A DNA stretch of 64,000 nt, taken from Dioscorea cayenensis subsp. rotundata (lineage: Eukaryota; Streptophyta; Magnoliopsida; Dioscoreales; Dioscoreaceae). Location: NCBI RefSeq assembly GCF_009730915.1, contig NC_052482.1, forward strand, positions 868,001 through 932,000, read 5' to 3'. The notes under the pieces were generated by a model. It ran no database searches. It was not told where the DNA came from and was given only the letters and a program-made list of their open reading frames with translations. The translations under genes were made by a program, and so were the position numbers. Position 1 is the first letter of the stretch. Every line of letters starts with the position of its first letter. Below are positions 12,101-23,759 of this stretch, piece by piece.

Positions 12101-13338
12101 TTATTTCTAGAATTTCTGTTAGTGAATGTTATGTCACCAAATTTTAAGCTGTGTTCTGTACTTCAAAGTTCAAACATGTATTGAGCTCTCTCTTAGGTTT
12201 TCGGTAAATATGCTCTCAGCAGCTATTGATTTTATCTTGTGGAAATGTTTATTTATATGAATGAAAACAACTATTATACTATTTTCTTTGTATGTGTGTG
12301 ACACCTACTCCATTTTATGCATGTGAATGATGATCATGGATTTTTACCTGTGAAACATTACTTAGAATGATTTTTTTTCTTAATTTTTAAATTTTTATTT
12401 TTTAACTTTACAACTCTGTTGAAGAATTACTCTAAAATACTACACTCTGTATGTGGGAATTCCGGTTCCGTTAAACTTTTGGCTGCATTATTATCTACAG
12501 ACTCAAGGACTGAGGGTGGGTGTTGTGCCATATAGAAGCACTTTCTCTGCATTGAGAAGAATAGCCCATGAAGAAGGAATCCGTGGTCTTTACAGGTAGG
12601 ATATTTCTCTTTGTATGATTTTTTTTTTTCTTTTCTTGAGTGCATTACATTAATTTTTTTTTTTTGGGGTAACTATTGCTAGTATTTGAACTAAGTGTTA
12701 ATATATATATATATATATATATTCTGTATAGTGGTCTTGTGCCTGCATTGGCAGGGATTAGTCATGTTGCCATCCAGTTTCCAGCCTATGAAAAGATCAA
12801 AGCTTACTTAGCAGCCCAAGGTATTTCTTTTTTTCCCGGCTCCCCTATCGAATTTTCTCGACAAAAACTCGGTTTTCAATTATTTCACGCCTCATTGTCA
12901 TGAATTCATATCTGGTTTTTCAATCAGACAATAGAACTGTGGATTCTCTTAGTGCTGCTGATGTTGCTCTAGCTTCATCAATCTCTAAAATAGCAGCATC
13001 AACCATGACTTACCCTCATGAGGTACTCCGAGCTCTGAATTTTCCGTCTAAATTGTATTATTTTTTTTAAATATATTGTTTGGACCTCACAACTTCGATT
13101 GTAGGTTGTTCGATCGAGGCTTCAAGAACAGGGATTTCATTCAGAAGTCCGATACGAAGGTGTTGTCGATTGTGTAAAGAAAGTGTTCCAAAAAGAGGGC
13201 CTTGCTGGTTTTTATCGTGGTTGCGCAACAAACCTGATCCGCACCACTCCGGCCGCTGTGATTACATTCACTAGCTTTGAAATGATCCATAGATTTCTAA
13301 TTAATCTATTCCCCGAACCACATCCTCATCCAATATAA
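9122..13338 (+). CDS. NDT1: NAD+ transporter of the mitochondrial carrier family (NDT1-like)
   Basis: Nine exons give 313 aa: 9122-9191, 9272-9367, 10203-10309, 11148-11196, 11389-11495, 12501-12595, 12732-12820, 12928-13022 and 13105-13338. All introns are GT-AG and all phases agree. Three carrier repeats each carry the P-x-[DE/W]-x-x-[KR] signature: PLDVIKTR (33-40), PLWVVKTR (134-141) and PHEVVRSR (234-241). The sequence tracks Arabidopsis NDT1 (At2g47490, 312 aa) closely, for example LCNAA-GAAAGV at the N terminus and [17 protein letters not shown]. The family exchanges NAD+ for ADP or AMP across organelle inner membranes. For NDT1 both plastid and mitochondrial locations have been reported, so I do not fix one. 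The start was chosen because the 24 residues before exon 2 align with NDT1. The first and third repeats have the usual charged residues; W in the second is typical of NAD/pyrimidine/folate-type carriers. Confidence 0.95.
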
Positions 13339-13797
13339 ATCCGGGTTAACACATCAAAAAACATTTCGATTAGCATATTTAGTTGATTATTTTATATCAG
13401 TTACAGCGCCGCCAATATTTATCGTTGCTGCGATACCAACTTGACTTCTTTCACTTGCTAGTAGTTTGAAGTACTTTGCGCGATGATTTGGTTTATGCTG
13501 ATGGGCATTTCAGGAGTGGAACAGGCTAAAACATCGGCAAAGATAATGATGAAAAAGAAATTATCATCACATTATTTGTTATTGTAAGATATTGTTCCAG
13601 GAAATTCATTAATTTTATGTTCTGTGTTAGTATTTATTTGTGTTTTTCAATTATGTAATGAACTCAGTTAATCACCAGATGAATATGATTGACATATTTA
13701 GATCCTAACGTATGAATTCTTTATTAGCTTAACTTAATTTCCTTAATGAATCATCACATGAACTTGTACAAGAAATGATGTACTTGAAACTATTGGT

Positions 13798-14148
13798 TAA
13801 ATTTTTTAATAGGGTATTAAATTATGGTTTTTTTTATTTGGGGTCCAAACTTTAATTTGCATCAGAATGGCTATCCAATGTCAATTTTGTTTCACCAAAG
13901 GATCATCGAACAAATTCTGATTTATTTTTGATGAAGTAATGTCAGAATTACTAGTATAACAGACAGTGTGTCATATAATATAATAACAGAGAATTTCAGT
14001 CATATACATCATCAAAAATAGGTTAAAATCTCTCATATGACCGTTTGATTAAACAAAATTAAAATTAGATAATTATTTTGATTCAAATTGAAATTTGGAC
14101 CTTAAAATGAAACTGTGCTATAGTTTGGCGACCTATCAAGAAATTTAC
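13798..14148. mobile_element. Foldback MITE, family A copy 1
   Basis: The ends (TAAATTTTTTAATAGGGTA at left, the reverse complement of CCTATCAAGAAATTTA at right) open arms of about 100 bp. Both arms include (a/t)aGGTCCAAA(c/t)TT(t/c)AATTTG(c/a)ATCA-aAtgg or its complement. The centre is unpaired and has no ORF. The same family occurs at 44191-44571. It lies just beyond the 3' end of NDT1 and before the 3' end of LPEAT1. No target duplication could be fixed. Confidence 0.65.
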
Positions 14149-14884
14149 TACTACTTCTCAAAAAGGTTGATCAAATAGTTTATAAGCACAGAATAAAAAA
14201 AATTGCAGCCAAAAAACATAGGTATTCTTAATGCATCAAGATGAGATGAGCTAGGACAATCAAATGTCTAAAATGCTTCTGGGGAGACAAAAAACACTTG
14301 AACATATTTGAGTAACAGAGAGTGAAGCAGACAAATGAAAGAATATTATCAAAAGTTCATCAGTTGAAAATAAATGAGGATCAAAGGTGATCAAAAAGAA
14401 ATGCACAGATCAACAAGCCATATTTTTTCTTTAAATTTTCCCTAGTGGTATAAAATCAGTCATCTATGGAGCATTTACAGGTACGCAAATCCAAACTAGC
14501 TTTGAGAAAACATACCTGCAGAAGACCAAAGAGATGATTTTAGATTCAACGAAGACGATGACACAAGATTAACAAGAACCTGATGAGGATATACTTCATC
14601 TAAGAGATTATGTTAACAAAAAAATATGACAGAAAAATCGATGGATTATGGATATGGAGAACGGTAAATGATTCATTAAATGATACCAGTATTCCAAATC
14701 TGTACACGATTTATCGATATAAAGTTTCTTCATCAATGACCAACGTTTATAGGTATAAGAACATGCATAGCACCCATCTTCGATTAAAACAAACCAGAAA
14801 AATGATAAATGTCTGAATACATGTAAATGCATGAAATATACTCGAACTGACTATAGACGTCTTGTGAGTGAGGTCAAGAGGTTT

Positions 14885-17800
14885 TCAATCATCTTTCTGA
14901 TGTAAAGCACGAGGTAGACTATTACCATTCAGCGCTGCATGGTAGATACGTTTCTCGGCCAGTCCGATTTCAGAAAGTGTCAAATTACCCTAAAAACGAC
15001 AATTAATAAATCAGAACAAATCCTAATAATAATATTAGGATTATTAGCTTTGACATCACATGTATTGATAATCAATTAGTATGTTACGTCTAAGTTCATG
15101 GTTAAGTTGGGAGAAAATAAATGGTTGGATATCAATCAAAATTTATTGAGCCTTTACATGTATTCATGTGATTAGGACAGAAATGGAAAAGAGCAATGGG
15201 CATACCTCTACAGCCATTAATTTTCGAACATTGTTAGCATAGAGTTTAGGATTCTCCTTTTCTTCCTCTGAAGGATAGTAAGCAGGCAAGTGGACCACCT
15301 CCATATAATTGACAAATTGACAAAGAAGTAAAAAGATATGACGCGCCTGCCAAAAAATTTGAAAGGAAACAGTCACACACTCAAGAACTTGCAGATAGTA
15401 TTCTAATAAATAAGACTAGATTCTAAAAGAAGTAACACTCAAATGATTTTTACCAGTTTCAACATATATATTGTTTAGGTTAATGTAGTGTTATATCAAT
15501 AAACTTCTCAACATAAAGTTTTTTTAAGACCCTCTATCCTCTTATATGTAGTTGGCAAATAACAACTATCATATCTACAAATAAAAATAAGTTTATAATG
15601 TGTGAATGTAGCAGTCCAGAGACAATCATAAAAGGTACAGGTCGGGAAGGTTAATCAACTTTGGACTTAACAAACATGATGATGCTTATTTGGAATAATC
15701 AGTATGTAATCATAAGTTTTAAGGAAGTTAATAGAATCATTTAGCAATAGTATTGGCTAGTGTAAAGGGCAATGCCTTTGATAGAGGAATGAAAGCAGTC
15801 ATCAAATGCATTTCAAAATCACTAGTTAGCAGCAAGATTGTGAGTACTTGCAAAGAATAATGATATGCACATACTCAAATTATGAATAATTTTTAAAACA
15901 TATACAGTTCTCTTAACTCTAATCTTTCTAGCAAAAAACAAAAGGCCATCAGGCAGCAGAGGTCACTCTCCTGGTTCAAAACTTCAAACTTGTTCTACAA
16001 TCATGGAAAAAAGTGTGATTAAACAATAAATGAAATCTTCTAAGACATCCATCAATTGGAGAGGAAATAATTACAGTGTAATTGAACAAACAAGAAAGAG
16101 AGATTTTACCAGATAAGATGGGAATTAAATTTAACTTCCAAAGCTATACAAGGCCAAGTGGTTTCTCACCCCTGATATGGTGTCCCATGCTGGACTGAAT
16201 CTACTGTAAGGATATCTCACAATTACGGGAAGAACTGGCACTTTTGCAAGAAAAGCTCCTGTCTTGAAGGGAAGGAGAAAATCTCCATTTGTTGTCGTAC
16301 CCTCTGAGAGAGGAAAAGCAAGTCAGATAACAGGGCAAATCAAATAAGAGTATAATAGACATAAATCAACAAGTGGCAAATAAAACAACATAGAATATCC
16401 AGTAAATGAGAAGTTGGAATTGATCTTAGAGAAACATGATGATTTTAATAAAACAACAAATTTTTCAAATGGAAGGTATTGAAAAGGATTTGCAGAACCG
16501 ACAAACGCAGATGCTTCAAGAAGCTGAAGCTCTATCGGAAAGGATGAGGACAGGCAATAATAGAAATAATCATACAATCATTGGAACTATGACATTAAAA
16601 TCCATTTGACGATAAATATGTTTGACCTGGAAACAGCAACATCCTTGGAGATAGCTCATTCTGATGAGCCTCAATTATTCTTTGTGTCACAATACCTGGA
16701 AACAGATAATTAAAAGTGTGAGTCTTTCTGAAAAGAAAAACAAAATCAAAACAGGGTCAAAAAATTAAAAGATAAAACCCCTCATACACTTAAAACCTGA
16801 ATCCTTACTAATTGACAAAAACATAAAGATGAGTTAGGCTCAAGTATTCAGAAAATATACACATAATTGAATAAAGAGTTCATGGAAGAAATAATTCAAT
16901 GTGAATTCTGATATACCTGCAACACCCTTAAAGTCTGAAGATTTTGATTCTCTTTGAACATAGACACATCCAAGGCATTTGCTGAAAGCAAATAAAATTA
17001 GTAATTAACCCTATCCAACCAATTAAGGTTCCACATATGAAAGAATAATAAAGAGTAAATTTTGCTAAATTATAATCTGAAGCAACAACATGACAGCAAA
17101 GAAATCAATAGGGCATATCATCCTAATCACAACCATAAAAGCATCAAAATACCCAATATTGAGTCATCACAATTTCATCAGAATCATTTTGAGAAAAAGA
17201 TCATTGCCAACTAACCTGATAAGACCAACTAGGGGAAGCTTGGCCACTGAACGCTTCAGTGATTAATCCAGAAAAATATTAAAAGACACAGGAGAAAATG
17301 TCAGAACAGGATCAGCTCTTTTAAATATGCACTGTACAGATATCATAATCAGAATCTGCTACATAAAATACCTTCGCTACAAAACTCGGAAAAGATGATG
17401 ACATGTGATAAAGAATATCTAGATGAGACACATGGTTAGACACAATCGCCCCTGGTCTTTCAGATTCATCACGCAATCCTGTGCTTTCACCCTTCACAAA
17501 GTAAAAATATAACGATAAAAAAAAGGCATGATTTTGTGGTTCCAAAGGCTTATAGCATAAGAAAATAATTAATATATTACTGTATTCAGATAATAAAATA
17601 TGGAAATCCATATTGAAAGCAGACAACGGTCATCAACAAAGCTACAAGCACAACTATTACCATTACTAGATCTTTATCAGTAATAATCAGAAGATAGAGA
17701 AAATGGATAGCATTCTCATTCATAGTTGTCCTCCTACAATGCAAGACTGAGATTTTTGAAAATGTCAAAACACTTTACAAGCTAACTGAATTTTTATTAA

Positions 17801-18820
17801 TTTTACATGTAATCAACATTTCTCAAGCCAAAAGTTAAAGTTTAATAATACCGAATTGAAGCACTAACGATGAGTGCATTACAAAAGCGCCCATATCATG
17901 TTTGGGGGAATTCACACGAAAAGCCTCCGTCATTGTTTTCAGGGTGTCTTAATCATACAAAGGCATTAGATATACACCAGATTATGCCTATACACCAGAT
18001 TATGCCTATTTAGTTCATTAAACCTATCTTCACACGGTTCATGCAATGATTGTCGCTACTAATTCCTCAGCTTGCACAACCAATGTAACAAGTTTGTTTC
18101 GAATGACTTAGTATTTCTCCAAGGGCAACAAAACATATAACAAAAAACTTAATTTCACCGAAATAACTGTAAAGATAGAACGCAGACGCAGTTCAATGAG
18201 CGGGAAAAAAAAAAAGTCCCAACTTTTAATTAGCATAGCATGGTTTCATATTGCAGGAATTAATCACAGGATGGCATAATTCTCCAAGGAATTCATCAAA
18301 GTTTGAACTATGATACCTGATCTGATGAGCTCCGGTGAGACTCGCTGATCCAATAAAACCCAAGAGTGAACAGCATCGCCCTGGATAGAAACCTCCCAGA
18401 ATTGATAACCGTTGTTCTCCTCCACCCACCCATATGAGCATAGTCCTCCTGCTCTTCATCCCTATTCGGAGCAGAGAACAACGTGCAGATCCGGCAAATC
18501 AAGTAGTACAAAACCAGTATCAACATCCCAATCACCAATCGGATAGGCACGAGGATCGACAACGCAATCCCTAACAGCACCTTCTCCTTCGTCTCCCACG
18601 GACCTAGCCCCATCGTCCCGTAGACGTCATGGCGGACGTATGGCGCGTACTTCTTCTCCATCTCCTCGATGCTCTCCGTCGATTCGGCTACTCCGGCGTT
18701 GGAATCCGATTTAAGGAGCGGCCGCTCATCTTTGAACGCCCCAGAGACTCCGCGTGGGGAGTCCTCGTGCTGCGCTAGGGAGCCATTGCTCCCAGTGAGG
18801 CTCTTGAGCTCGCTCCCCAT
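14885..18820 (-). CDS. LPEAT1: Lysophospholipid (lysophosphatidylethanolamine) acyltransferase, LPEAT1-like
   Basis: Eight exons give 391 aa: 18820-18317, 17491-17372, 17253-17216, 16981-16917, 16695-16627, 16303-16170, 15346-15206 and 14989-14885. All are GT-AG and in phase. Membrane segments lie at about residues 83-113 (LLGIALSILVPIRLVIGML onward) and 148-158. Acyltransferase motif I is NHVSHLD (187-193, the H-x4-D catalytic pair) and motif III is FPEGTTTNG (264-272), followed by VPVLPV. The sequence follows Arabidopsis LPEAT1 (At1g80950, 398 aa) throughout, including YAPYxRxDxYGTMGLGP and the tail KRIYHAALNGN. The family re-acylates lysophosphatidylethanolamine and related lysolipids with acyl-CoA, probably at the ER. 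The leader has a telo-box (18832-18846) and an 8-codon uORF (18869-18843). Its 3' end faces NDT1 (convergent pair). Confidence 0.94.
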
Positions 18821-18920
18821 TGATAAAGCCCAAACCCTAACCCTAATCAGCGAGGAAGGAGGACGCCATTGATGAAGATGAGGGCGAGAGAGTCGAACGT
18901 CTCGTGGTTGCGGGAGCACT

Positions 18921-20555
18921 GAAAGTCGAAAGGTTAGGCCTCGTCGGAGAATCCTGACCGTTAGATCTGACCAAAATAGATCTTCACCGTTGATAGGGTT
19001 AGATCAATCCTTGAGATCATCCCGAGGCGTTTGGATTTAATTTATATTTCATTTTTTAAAAATTTTAAATTTCCAAGATTTATATATGAAGGAATTATCT
19101 AGTAACGTTGCTTCCCAACCGTCAGATTGAAATCCAACGGTTCTATTAAATATACAATAAGAGATAAGATGTACAATAATTTTTAAAAATAGTGTTGCAT
19201 AAAAAAAAAAATAGAGTACACAATTTTAAAAAATTATCCTCTCATCGATAAGGTACAACCCAAAATCACTGTATATATTATTATTTTTTTATATTTTGGT
19301 TCAGTTTTCTTTCTCTGATTCTCTATCTTTTCATTCTCTGCGCATGTTCATAAGCTTTTTACGTATGTTTACGCATTGTTAGTTTTTTTTTTATCCTTAA
19401 ATTTTTATAATTAAATTGTTAAAAAAATACTAGTTTTAATTTCAAGGTTTTGAAATTTAAGATAAATAAATATTAATAGAGATTTATGAAGAAAGTTTAC
19501 ATTTATTATTTATTAAAACTCCCAATCTATTATTAAAAATTTCATTTTATTAGAATATAAACTGTAAAAAAAGATACATCTTTTTTTTATTTTAATTGTG
19601 TGAGTTGGGATGGGACAAGATGAAGTGGTTTCATAACTTTCATTGTCATGGTGGGATGTGTCACCAAGTTTGTTTTCTTTTGGAATAATTAAAAAACTTT
19701 TAATTGGAACAAAGGTCTAAGATTCTCAAGCCATGTGTTTGATTTGAGTGGAAGATAAGAAAACAGATAATTGGAGAATATTTAATTTAAATAACTATCA
19801 GTTATATATATATATATATTTATATATGCTAGTCATCCACATGAGCAACGAAAATAACATTTTGAAGTTTTTTATTTTTTATTTTTTATTTATTTATTTA
19901 AAAATTTTATATAACATTAAATATTATTCTTAAAAATTTATTTTTTATATTTAATTTATTTTTATAACTTTCAATAATTTATATTCAACTATATATTTTT
20001 TAAAGCATATTTTAAATGAGGGTAATATTAAAAATTAATATAATTTTTATAAATTGTAAGTTATCAACTAATTTCAACAATTTTTTTTTAATCGGTGTGA
20101 ATTAGATAAAATTTACAACTAAAAAAAATGGAGGGAGACATTATTAATGAAAGGTTAGGGAAATAAAATAAATAAATAATGATATAGATAAAATAGTAAT
20201 TTAAAAACATTAACTGTTTATGGTTAACTTTTTTTTATAAGTCCCCTGATTTAATGCCCATTTAGAAAGTAGTAGGGACCTAGAGTTCATTCTGAAACTT
20301 GTCAAGGGACCTATAGGTTCTTTTCTGAGTTTTCTCTATAAACTAAAATAAAGTGTGTTTAAATTTAAGGACAAAAATGGCAAAAATATATTGCCAAGTT
20401 TTTTGGGCTGTGGGCTTGATCTATTAATTTGTTTTGAAGTTTCTTGATCAGACTCTTTTAATTGGGCTTTAAATAATTTTGGGCCAACCAGTCCTCATGT
20501 TTTTAAATTTCAACCAATATCATCAAGAATTGTGAAATCTAGTATTTATATTTAC

Positions 20556-20595
<40 letters not shown>

Positions 20596-22082
20596 ACATT
20601 AACTAAAACGCCAACGATCTTTTGGTCTATTAGCACCAGGGATATCTACATAAAATGTTTGTAATTTCATATCCTCATGAAGAAGTGGGTTCAAAATTCA
20701 AGCTATATAGAATGAGGAAACAGGTGTATTGAGGGAATTAAATTCACGCCTTTAATGTATGATTTGTTTATATTTTGTAAAAAAAATTGTATTAACTAAA
20801 ATTAGTATTTGAACTGGAATATTAATCGACTAATATTTGATTTAGTTGAGCTATATGAACAAGGCTCAAAACTAATTAGCATGATTTTCGAGCTTGAAAT
20901 TACTCAACTTCCATTTTGATAGCTCAAAGTTAAAATTAATTTTTGTACAAAATTAAAAAAATCAGATTTATTTTTAAAATAAATAAAAATTAATTGTGTA
21001 AAATTTCAACTAACTATATAAAACCAAATATGATACTTTCAATATATACCAATATAGAATAGTATACATCTCAAACCCAGCTCATGTTGCTAACAAATAA
21101 AATCCTAAAATTTATAAATTTTTTAAAAATCAGCTCCTCCTACCTACCATTTTTTTTTATTGCATTTTCCAAAAAATAAAAATAAAAAAAAGACACATGA
21201 TTGCAGATATATTGGTTCAAAATTCCAAGTAAAAATAAAATCCAAAAAATAATGAAAACAGAACTTTAACAACATAATTAAAGTTAAATAAAAATTCAAT
21301 CCAATTAATCATCAATTGCAACATATAATTAACACCAATTAGAAGAATGACAACTTGGTTTGGAGACAATGAAAGTTGGGGTCCCATAATTCATGACAAA
21401 ATCTAACTGTAAAGATTCAAGGGAACATAAAAACCCTAAAAAAGTAAAATTAATAAAATTAAAATAAACAAAAAAAAAGTTCCAAAGTGCTATTGGATTT
21501 CTTTACTAACCCATTCATCCTTAAACAAACTCACATTGCCTTTGAATCTATTGCTTTGTCCTCTCAAAACTCTTTCTTTATTTTCCACTCCATTCATTCT
21601 TGAACTTTGCTTCACTTTGTGCTATCATTGCATTCATTGTTAGACAAATTTTCTAACATTTTTCATGGCATTATTAGATCCAAGACTTTCTTCATTTTTT
21701 TAATGTGAATTATTATTGTAAAATATTAATATATGATAAAATATTTTTTTCTTTATTTTTGATTGTGATATGTGACCAATCTTTCCATTAAGTTGGGTAC
21801 TTATCTATGGGGATTGATTCAATAAAAGGCTAATAATTTTTTGTACCATTTTAATCTTAAAAAAATTACTGCAAAGAGTAAGGGGTTAGAAAATTTTATA
21901 AAGCACTCCATGTTAGATATGTTTCCACTTTAGTTATTATTAAAAAAAAAAAAAAATCATTTCATCTTATTATTCGTTTAATATTTTATAATTTATCTAG
22001 GATTACATCTGTAGATTTCTTATTATAATTCCATATAATGATATATAGACTAAGTTTATATATATATATATATATATATAAT
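18921..22082. other. Gene-free AT-rich DNA upstream of LPEAT1
   Basis: The proximal 200 bp is the LPEAT1 promoter and holds two ccgt(t)ag/ccgtcag-type modules (about 18956 and 19118). The rest is AT-rich with TA and ATA microsatellites (for example the ATA run at about 20558-20594). A SINE-like dispersed repeat lies at about 20611-20750: gccaacgatcttttggtct at the head and gggttcaaaattcaa in a B-box-like position. A related copy is at about 24729-24835. No gene was seen. Confidence 0.5.
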
Positions 22083-22087
22083 CCATC

Positions 22088-22951
22088 TTGTTTGTTTCCC
22101 TTTGAGACAAATTTTTTTTTAAAAAAATTCTCAATATTTTGATATTTTTTATAATATTAAAAATAGTTTTGTTTTGCCGGTACAAGGATAAGACCATTCT
22201 TTTTAGTGCAGACACACTAGAGGAGGTTCTTGTTTGTTTCCTTTTTGAGGCAAATTTTTTTTAAAAAAAAAGTCTCAATATTTTGATAATTTTTTATAAT
22301 ATTAGAAATAGTTTTGTTTTGCTGGTACAAGGACAAGATAGCTCCTTTTACTGCAGACACATTAGAGGAGGTTTTTGTTTGTTTTTTTTTTTAGGCAATT
22401 TTTTTTTAAAAAAAATTCTCAATATTTTGATAATTTTTATAATATTAAAAAAATAGTTTTTGTTTTCTTGAGTACAGAGGACAAGATAGCTCCTTTTTAC
22501 TGCAGACACATTAGAGGAGGTTTTTGTTTGTTTTCTTTTTTAGGCAAATTTTTTTTAAAAAAAATTCTCAATATTTTGATAATTTTTATAATATTAAAAA
22601 TAGTTTTGTTTTGCTGGTACAAGGACAAGATAGCTCTTTTTACTGCAAACACACTAGAGGAGGTTCTTGTTTGTTTTCTTTTGAGACAAATATTTTTTTT
22701 TAAAAAAAAATCCTCAATATTTTGATAACTTTTTATAATATTAAAAATAGTTTTGTTTTGTCGGTACAAGGACAAGATCGCTCTTTTTACTGCAAACACA
22801 CTAAAGGAGGTTTTTGTTTGTTTCCCTTTGAGACAAAATTTTTTTTTAAAAAAATCTCAATATTTTGATATTTTTTATAATATTAAAAATAGTTTTATTT
22901 TGTCGGTACAACGACAAGATCGCTCTTTTTACTGCATACACACTAAAGGAG
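22088..22951. repeat. Six-unit tandem array (~145-bp monomer)
   Basis: Monomers start near 22088, 22229, 22373, 22523, 22668 and 22814, each at the motif tgtttg(t)tttcctttgaga or a close variant. Each then has a poly-T/poly-A foldback, ctcaatattttgat, ttttataatatta-aaaatag, ttttgttttg(c/t)(c/t)ggtacaagg, gacaaga, and ctgca-acacactagaggagg. The spacing is 141-150 bp. Units differ mainly in homopolymer lengths, so the array looks fairly young. Open frames across it are translations of the repeat and not genes. Confidence 0.85.
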
Positions 22952-23116
22952 GTGAGATCATCCCCTTATTTATGTCTAGTAGCAGAGAAGTTAAGGTCAT
23001 CCCCCTTACGTCTAGTAACAGGGAAGCTAACGAGCCCGCCACTCTTATAGTTCTCTTATATGCCACTCTTTTTGCCCCTCATTGCAAAAGTATTTATATG
23101 AAATTTCAGTGCCCAA

Positions 23117-23757
23117 TGTTGGGTATTGGGCTCCTTTCTTATGTGGAGAAAAGCCCAAATGGTCCAAGCCCATTAGGGTTCACTTTATTAAGTGTTTTCC
23201 ATCATATCATGGTTGAGTGAGTGAAAAAATCTGGAGAGATATAGCAGCTGCAAAGGGAAAAAAAACTGCAAATTTTCTCAGGTTTGGATTTGACAGGGGC
23301 AGCAACTTCAATATGGTGTTTGGAGGGTCAAACGAAGTCCGATTGAGCTGAAATTTTGTGGGCATGTTCTGGACTTGTAGAGCTTGATTTCCACTAGACG
23401 GTTTGTGATTTGGCTTCTCTTAGCTCGAGATATGAGGGTCAGAACGAAAGCTGCAGAATATTGCTTTTGCTTCCAATATAGATTTGTTTTAGATATTGTT
23501 TTGGTCAAGTTGTATTTTTCTGATTTGTGCTCGTTCTTGAGACTCTCTTGTATCCTGAATTTAATCATAGTGGAGCTTGGCTTGGTTAAAATTGATCCGT
23601 GGGTTTTTGCCCTTGATTTAAGTGTTTTCCATGTAAAAATCTGATGCCTTGTGTGATTGCAATTTTTGCTTTGTTTAGGTTGCTCTCCTTAATCTAGCAA
23701 GCTTGGGGATTGTTTATTTGCTCTTAATCTATTGAGATTATTTCTTAATTCACATCA
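23117..23757. mobile_element. Possible solo LTR-like fossil
   Basis: The segment starts TGTTGGGTATTGGGCTCC, is much less AT-rich than its surroundings, has paired 'agcccaaatggtccaagccc' motifs near the start, and ends near ...TTCACATCA. Flanking 5-mers cccaa/tccaa differ by one base. Length and tone are like a Copia-type LTR, but no internal retrotransposon region, primer-binding site or second LTR is present here. If this call is right it is an old single LTR. The boundaries are tentative. Confidence 0.3.
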
Positions 23758-23759
23758 TC

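Noticed and set aside
17955-18010. Short ~19-bp tandem repeat (acaccagattatgcctat) in the LPEAT1 first intron
   Set aside because: Only two copies in an intron; ordinary slippage with no sign of function.
22375-23220. ORFs of 100-155 codons across the tandem array
   Set aside because: They are repeated translations of the 145-bp monomer with no domain. The array explains them.
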